Positions 61,156-64,000 of a stretch of DNA of 64,000 bases are shown here, one piece after another. The stretch is from the NCBI RefSeq assembly GCF_029760855.1, contig NZ_SOSI01000002.1:372001-436000 (forward strand), written 5' to 3'. The notes under the pieces were generated by a model, which was not told where the DNA came from, did not search any database, and saw only the letters and a list, made by a program, of their open reading frames with translations. This DNA is from Erythrobacter litoralis. GTDB lineage: Bacteria; Pseudomonadota; Alphaproteobacteria; Sphingomonadales; Sphingomonadaceae. Both the position numbers and the translations under genes were made by a program. Each line of letters opens with the position of its first letter. Positions within the stretch are counted from its first letter, which is position 1.

Positions 61156-64000
61156 CTAGCGACCGGTCGCGGCGCTTCCGCTGCCCGATGTTGCTGCCGC
61201 CGTGGCGAGCGTCTGCCCTTCCGGAATGATCGCGAGGCGCCACCCGGACGTTCCGCCGAAATACTTCTGACCCAAGGCCAGCATGACCTCCGGCGTGGTC
61301 TGCGAATAATCCTGCACCAGCGTGGGCAAAGCCATCGCACGGCGGGGATCGGTGCTGCTGCCTTCGATCTCAAGCATCCAGAAGTAATTGCCGCTCTGGA
61401 TGCGCGTGAAATAATTGCGCAGCGGCTCGGTCACCAATTGCAGCTCTTCCGGCGTCGGCGGGTTGGCCGCGAGATCGTTCGCGATGGCATCCGCTTCGGC
61501 GAAGAAGGTCGGGACATCTTCAGGGCGCAATTGCGCGAGCGCCATGATCCGCCCGCCGCTCTCGATCTCGGTCGGCCAATCGGAGCGGACGACCGGGGCA
61601 TAGCTCGCGCCGGCCTTCTCGCGCATGGCATTCAGCAAGCGGTTGTTAAACACCTCGGTGAGGATGCGCAGCTGGCGGGATTCGCGAATGCCGTCCAGCC
61701 CCGCCCCGCTCGGCCAGGCAATCACGGCAGCGGCCTGATTGGCATCGCCGCGATGGGTTTCGACCACCGTCTCGCCGGGTTCGGGGAAGGACACGTTACG
61801 TGCCAGCGCCTCTGCCGGAATCGGTTCGCGCGCCGGCAAGGCGCCGAAGGTTTCGGCTAGAGTTGCCACGGTCTGTTCGCGGTCGAAATCGCCCACCACC
61901 ATGACTTCGATCGGACCCTGCTCGGTCAGGATCGGCTCCCAGATCTCGCGGAAGGTGTCCTCACTTGTCGCATCGACCTCGGCGGGCGTCGGCACGCCGA
62001 AACGCGCATCGCCGTCGGTCAGGAGATATTCTAGATCGCGCCCGAGCACGCCCGACGGGCTGGTGACAAAGCTCTCATAGGCCAGCTTGTTCGCCGCCTT
62101 GGCGCGGATCAGCGGATTCTCGTCCCAGCGCGGCATCGCGAGCTTGGCGGCAAACAGATAGAGCTGGTCGTCCAGATCCTGCTGCCGGGTCTGCGCCGCG
62201 AAGGTAAACGAGCCGTCGTCCACCCCGAAGTCGAAGCCGATCTTGCGTCCGGTCGTGATCCGGTCGAGCTCTTCCTGGCCGAGCTCGCCCTCGCCCATTC
62301 CGACGAGCGCCGCTTCGCCGAGCGAAATATACGGCGCTTGTTCGGGCGAGAATGCGCGATAGCCCGCGCCGAAATTCACGCGCACCGAAACCCGGCCGGG
62401 TTCACCCGTCGAGGGCCAGACGATGGCTTTCACGCCATTCGCGAAGGTGATCATCTCGCTATCGCGCAGCACGTGCTGTTCGCGGCTGACAATCTCGCCG
62501 GGTTCGCCGATCGGCGGCAGATCTTCGAACGAGATGGTCGTGGCGGCCAGCCGCGCGCTGTCGTCGGCCTTGACCGGCGCGAGCATCGCCGAACGCACGG
62601 CCTTCTCGCTTGCCTCGTCCGCATCCGGCGTCACATACACGGAGCGAATGACGTCGCCGGAAAACAGCTTGCGCGTTTCTTCCAGCACCATCTCCGGCGT
62701 CGCCGTCCGGCTCATGGAATCGAACACCATCAGGAAGGTCTCGGGCGCGGCCACGCTTTCCCGAATATCGACCGCATTCACGAGATCGTCGGCCAGCTGC
62801 GATCCGGCCATGACCGAACGCTGCTCAACCATGTTCTGATAGACCACCTGCATCTCGGCCAGTTCGCGCTGGATTTCTTCGGTGGTCGGCGGGTTGCTCG
62901 TCGCGTCCGCGATCACCGCACGAATTTCCTCGAGCGAGCCTTTCCAGTCTTCGCTGAGGGGCGCGAAGGTGACGAGCGTCGCATGGGTCGAGCGGCTGAT
63001 TTTCGATTCGTCGGCTTGCGCATACAGAAAGCTGCCATTGGCGCGCGCGCGGGCTTCCAGCCTGCGATTGATCAGCGCGAGCGCGAGCTGTTCGCGCAGG
63101 CGTCCCTCATTGTATTCGACCGTATCGGCAACCGGCCGCCACGGTCGCATGATCCCATAGGTGAAAGAGCGCGGCAGATCGGGTTCGACGATGACCGCTA
63201 CTTCGCCCACGGGATTGTCCGCATCGGACCCCTGGGGCGCGACCGGATCGCCGAAATCGGGCGCCTGCGCCGCCGGGCCGGTGCCCTTCCAATCGGCGAA
63301 ATACGTTTCGATCAGTTCGGCGAAGACCATCGGGTCCATATCGCCGACGACCGAGATGACCGTGTTCTCGGGACGGTACCAACGATCGTAAAAGGCCTGA
63401 ACGGAAGCGCCGTCCGCTGCCAGCAAGCTATCTTCCGTACCGATCGTGATCCGGTCCGCCAGCCGCTGCCCGGCGAACAAGGTCTGCATGCTCTGCTCGC
63501 TGATCCGCTCGCCCGGCCCGCCCCGCTCGCGCTTTTCGGCAAGGACGATAGGCACTTCGGTGTTCACGTTCTCTGTCGAGAGGACCGGCGCGCGAACCAT
63601 ACCGGAAAGCAGCTTCATGCTCTCGCGCAGCTTGGCCGGATCGGCGGATGGCAAATCGAGCTTGTAGACCGTATGCGTAGGGCTGGTCTCGGCATTGGTG
63701 TCGCTCCCGAAGGTCGCGCCGAGGCGTTGCCAGGTCGGGATCGCTTCCGCCTTGCCGAGATACTGGCTTTCGCGGAACAGCAGGTGTTCGAGCAGGTGCG
63801 CGAAGCCCCGCTCGTCGTCGTTCTCGTATAGCGAGCCTGCATCGATGCGCACGCGGATGGACACCTGCCCCGGCGGCACGCCGTTTTCGCGCACACCGTA
63901 GCGCAAGCCGTTATCGAGTTCGCCGAAGGTCCATTCCTCGTCGCGCGGAACGTCGCTGCCTTCGTAGATCCACGGCACTTCGTCCGCCGTCTGGATCGAC
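61156..64000 (-). CDS. M16-family zinc metallopeptidase (5' part beyond window edge)
   Basis: At least 948 residues are visible and the frame stays open to base 64000, so the N-terminus, probably with a signal peptide, is missing. Near the visible start, LDNGLRYGVRENGVPPGQVSIRVRIDAGSLYENDDERGFAHLLEHLLF contains the inverted zinc motif HLLEH. Four M16 modules can be traced, including RPENTVISVVGDMD-like and IEVMVVGDFDREQ segments. It resembles the two-module pitrilysin-like proteins exported to the periplasm. A zinc-ligand Glu is expected about 75 residues on (NTEVPIVLAEKRERGG). Confidence 0.92.
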   Translation of the reverse strand, partial: SIQTADEVPWIYEGSDVPRDEEWTFGELDNGLRYGVRENGVPPGQVSIRVRIDAGSLYENDDERGFAHLLEHLLFRESQYLGKAEAIPTWQRLGATFGSDTNAETSPTHTVYKLDLPSADPAKLRESMKLLSGMVRAPVLSTENVNTEVPIVLAEKRERGGPGERISEQSMQTLFAGQRLADRITIGTEDSLLAADGASVQAFYDRWYRPENTVISVVGDMDPMVFAELIETYFADWKGTGPAAQAPDFGDPVAPQGSDADNPVGEVAVIVEPDLPRSFTYGIMRPWRPVADTVEYNEGRLREQLALALINRRLEARARANGSFLYAQADESKISRSTHATLVTFAPLSEDWKGSLEEIRAVIADATSNPPTTEEIQRELAEMQVVYQNMVEQRSVMAGSQLADDLVNAVDIRESVAAPETFLMVFDSMSRTATPEMVLEETRKLFSGDVIRSVYVTPDADEASEKAVRSAMLAPVKADDSARLAATTISFEDLPPIGEPGEIVSREQHVLRDSEMITFANGVKAIVWPSTGEPGRVSVRVNFGAGYRAFSPEQAPYISLGEAALVGMGEGELGQEELDRITTGRKIGFDFGVDDGSFTFAAQTRQQDLDDQLYLFAAKLAMPRWDENPLIRAKAANKLAYESFVTSPSGVLGRDLEYLLTDGDARFGVPTPAEVDATSEDTFREIWEPILTEQGPIEVMVVGDFDREQTVATLAETFGALPAREPIPAEALARNVSFPEPGETVVETHRGDANQAAAVIAWPSGAGLDGIRESRQLRILTEVFNNRLLNAMREKAGASYAPVVRSDWPTEIESGGRIMALAQLRPEDVPTFFAEADAIANDLAANPPTPEELQLVTEPLRNYFTRIQSGNYFWMLEIEGSSTDPRRAMALPTLVQDYSQTTPEVMLALGQKYFGGTSGWRLAIIPEGQTLATAAATSGSGSAATGR

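Overview
This 64 kb window is high-GC DNA with tight, often overlapping gene packing. Gene content points to an alphaproteobacterium of the Sphingomonadales, probably Erythrobacteraceae: an str operon running into the S10 operon, a C4-type 5-aminolevulinate synthase, MetZ transsulfurylation, a DUF6628-like protein, carboxyspermidine polyamine enzymes and EgtB/EgtD. The family assignment is an inference from content and protein style, since no rRNA is present. I recognised no rRNA or tRNA gene, CRISPR array, insertion sequence or prophage.

Layout. 1-5500: str operon on the minus strand (rpsL, rpsG, fusA, tuf) followed by rpsJ, the first gene of the S10 operon. Both operons have a good sigma70-type promoter followed by a terminator-like hairpin in the leader. 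5505-7631: one AT-rich KAP-family P-loop NTPase, the clearest accessory gene. 7753-9351: a helix-turn-helix protein and a LysR regulator. 9506-13218: ppk-ppx polyphosphate operon. 13222-16018: apaG, a DsbA-fold isomerase-like protein, a cysteine-rich DUF6628-like protein behind a Fur-box-like site, and metZ. 16104-18509: convergent, exactly abutting genes for a protein-mannosyltransferase-type enzyme and a polyprenyl-phosphate mannose synthase-type enzyme. 18542-24319: a minus-strand run of leuB, recO, two small genes, tspO, gor and a DEAD-box helicase. 24705-29517: a Crp/Fnr regulator, a CaCA antiporter, an HWE histidine kinase and pgi. 29587-32083: lepB-rnc-era. 32084-38577: an MFS exporter, topA with a coupled 60-residue protein, a secreted coiled-coil protein, dprA and plsY. 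38641-44307: murI, hemA, a SleB-type hydrolase, a nitroreductase and an unusual lipoprotein. 44330-48121: three polyamine genes. 48213-51975: a threonine/serine dehydratase, two MAPEG genes, trxB and a tyrosine phosphatase. 52109-56533: a receiver protein and the otsB-GH15-otsA trehalose operon. 56565-61033: an aspartic protease, the ergothioneine genes egtD/egtB and class II DAHP synthase. The right edge holds the 3' part of a large M16 peptidase.

Most genes are housekeeping. The points that deserve attention are the paired leader terminators of the two ribosomal operons, Arg at position 88 of S12, a shortened switch I start in EF-Tu, the AT-rich KAP NTPase, the Fur-box-like site before a Cys-rich small protein, the mannosyltransferase pair, the lipoprotein with a degraded HExxH motif, a probable CTG start for otsA, and two families of inverted palindromic repeats, one of them inside the str operon.
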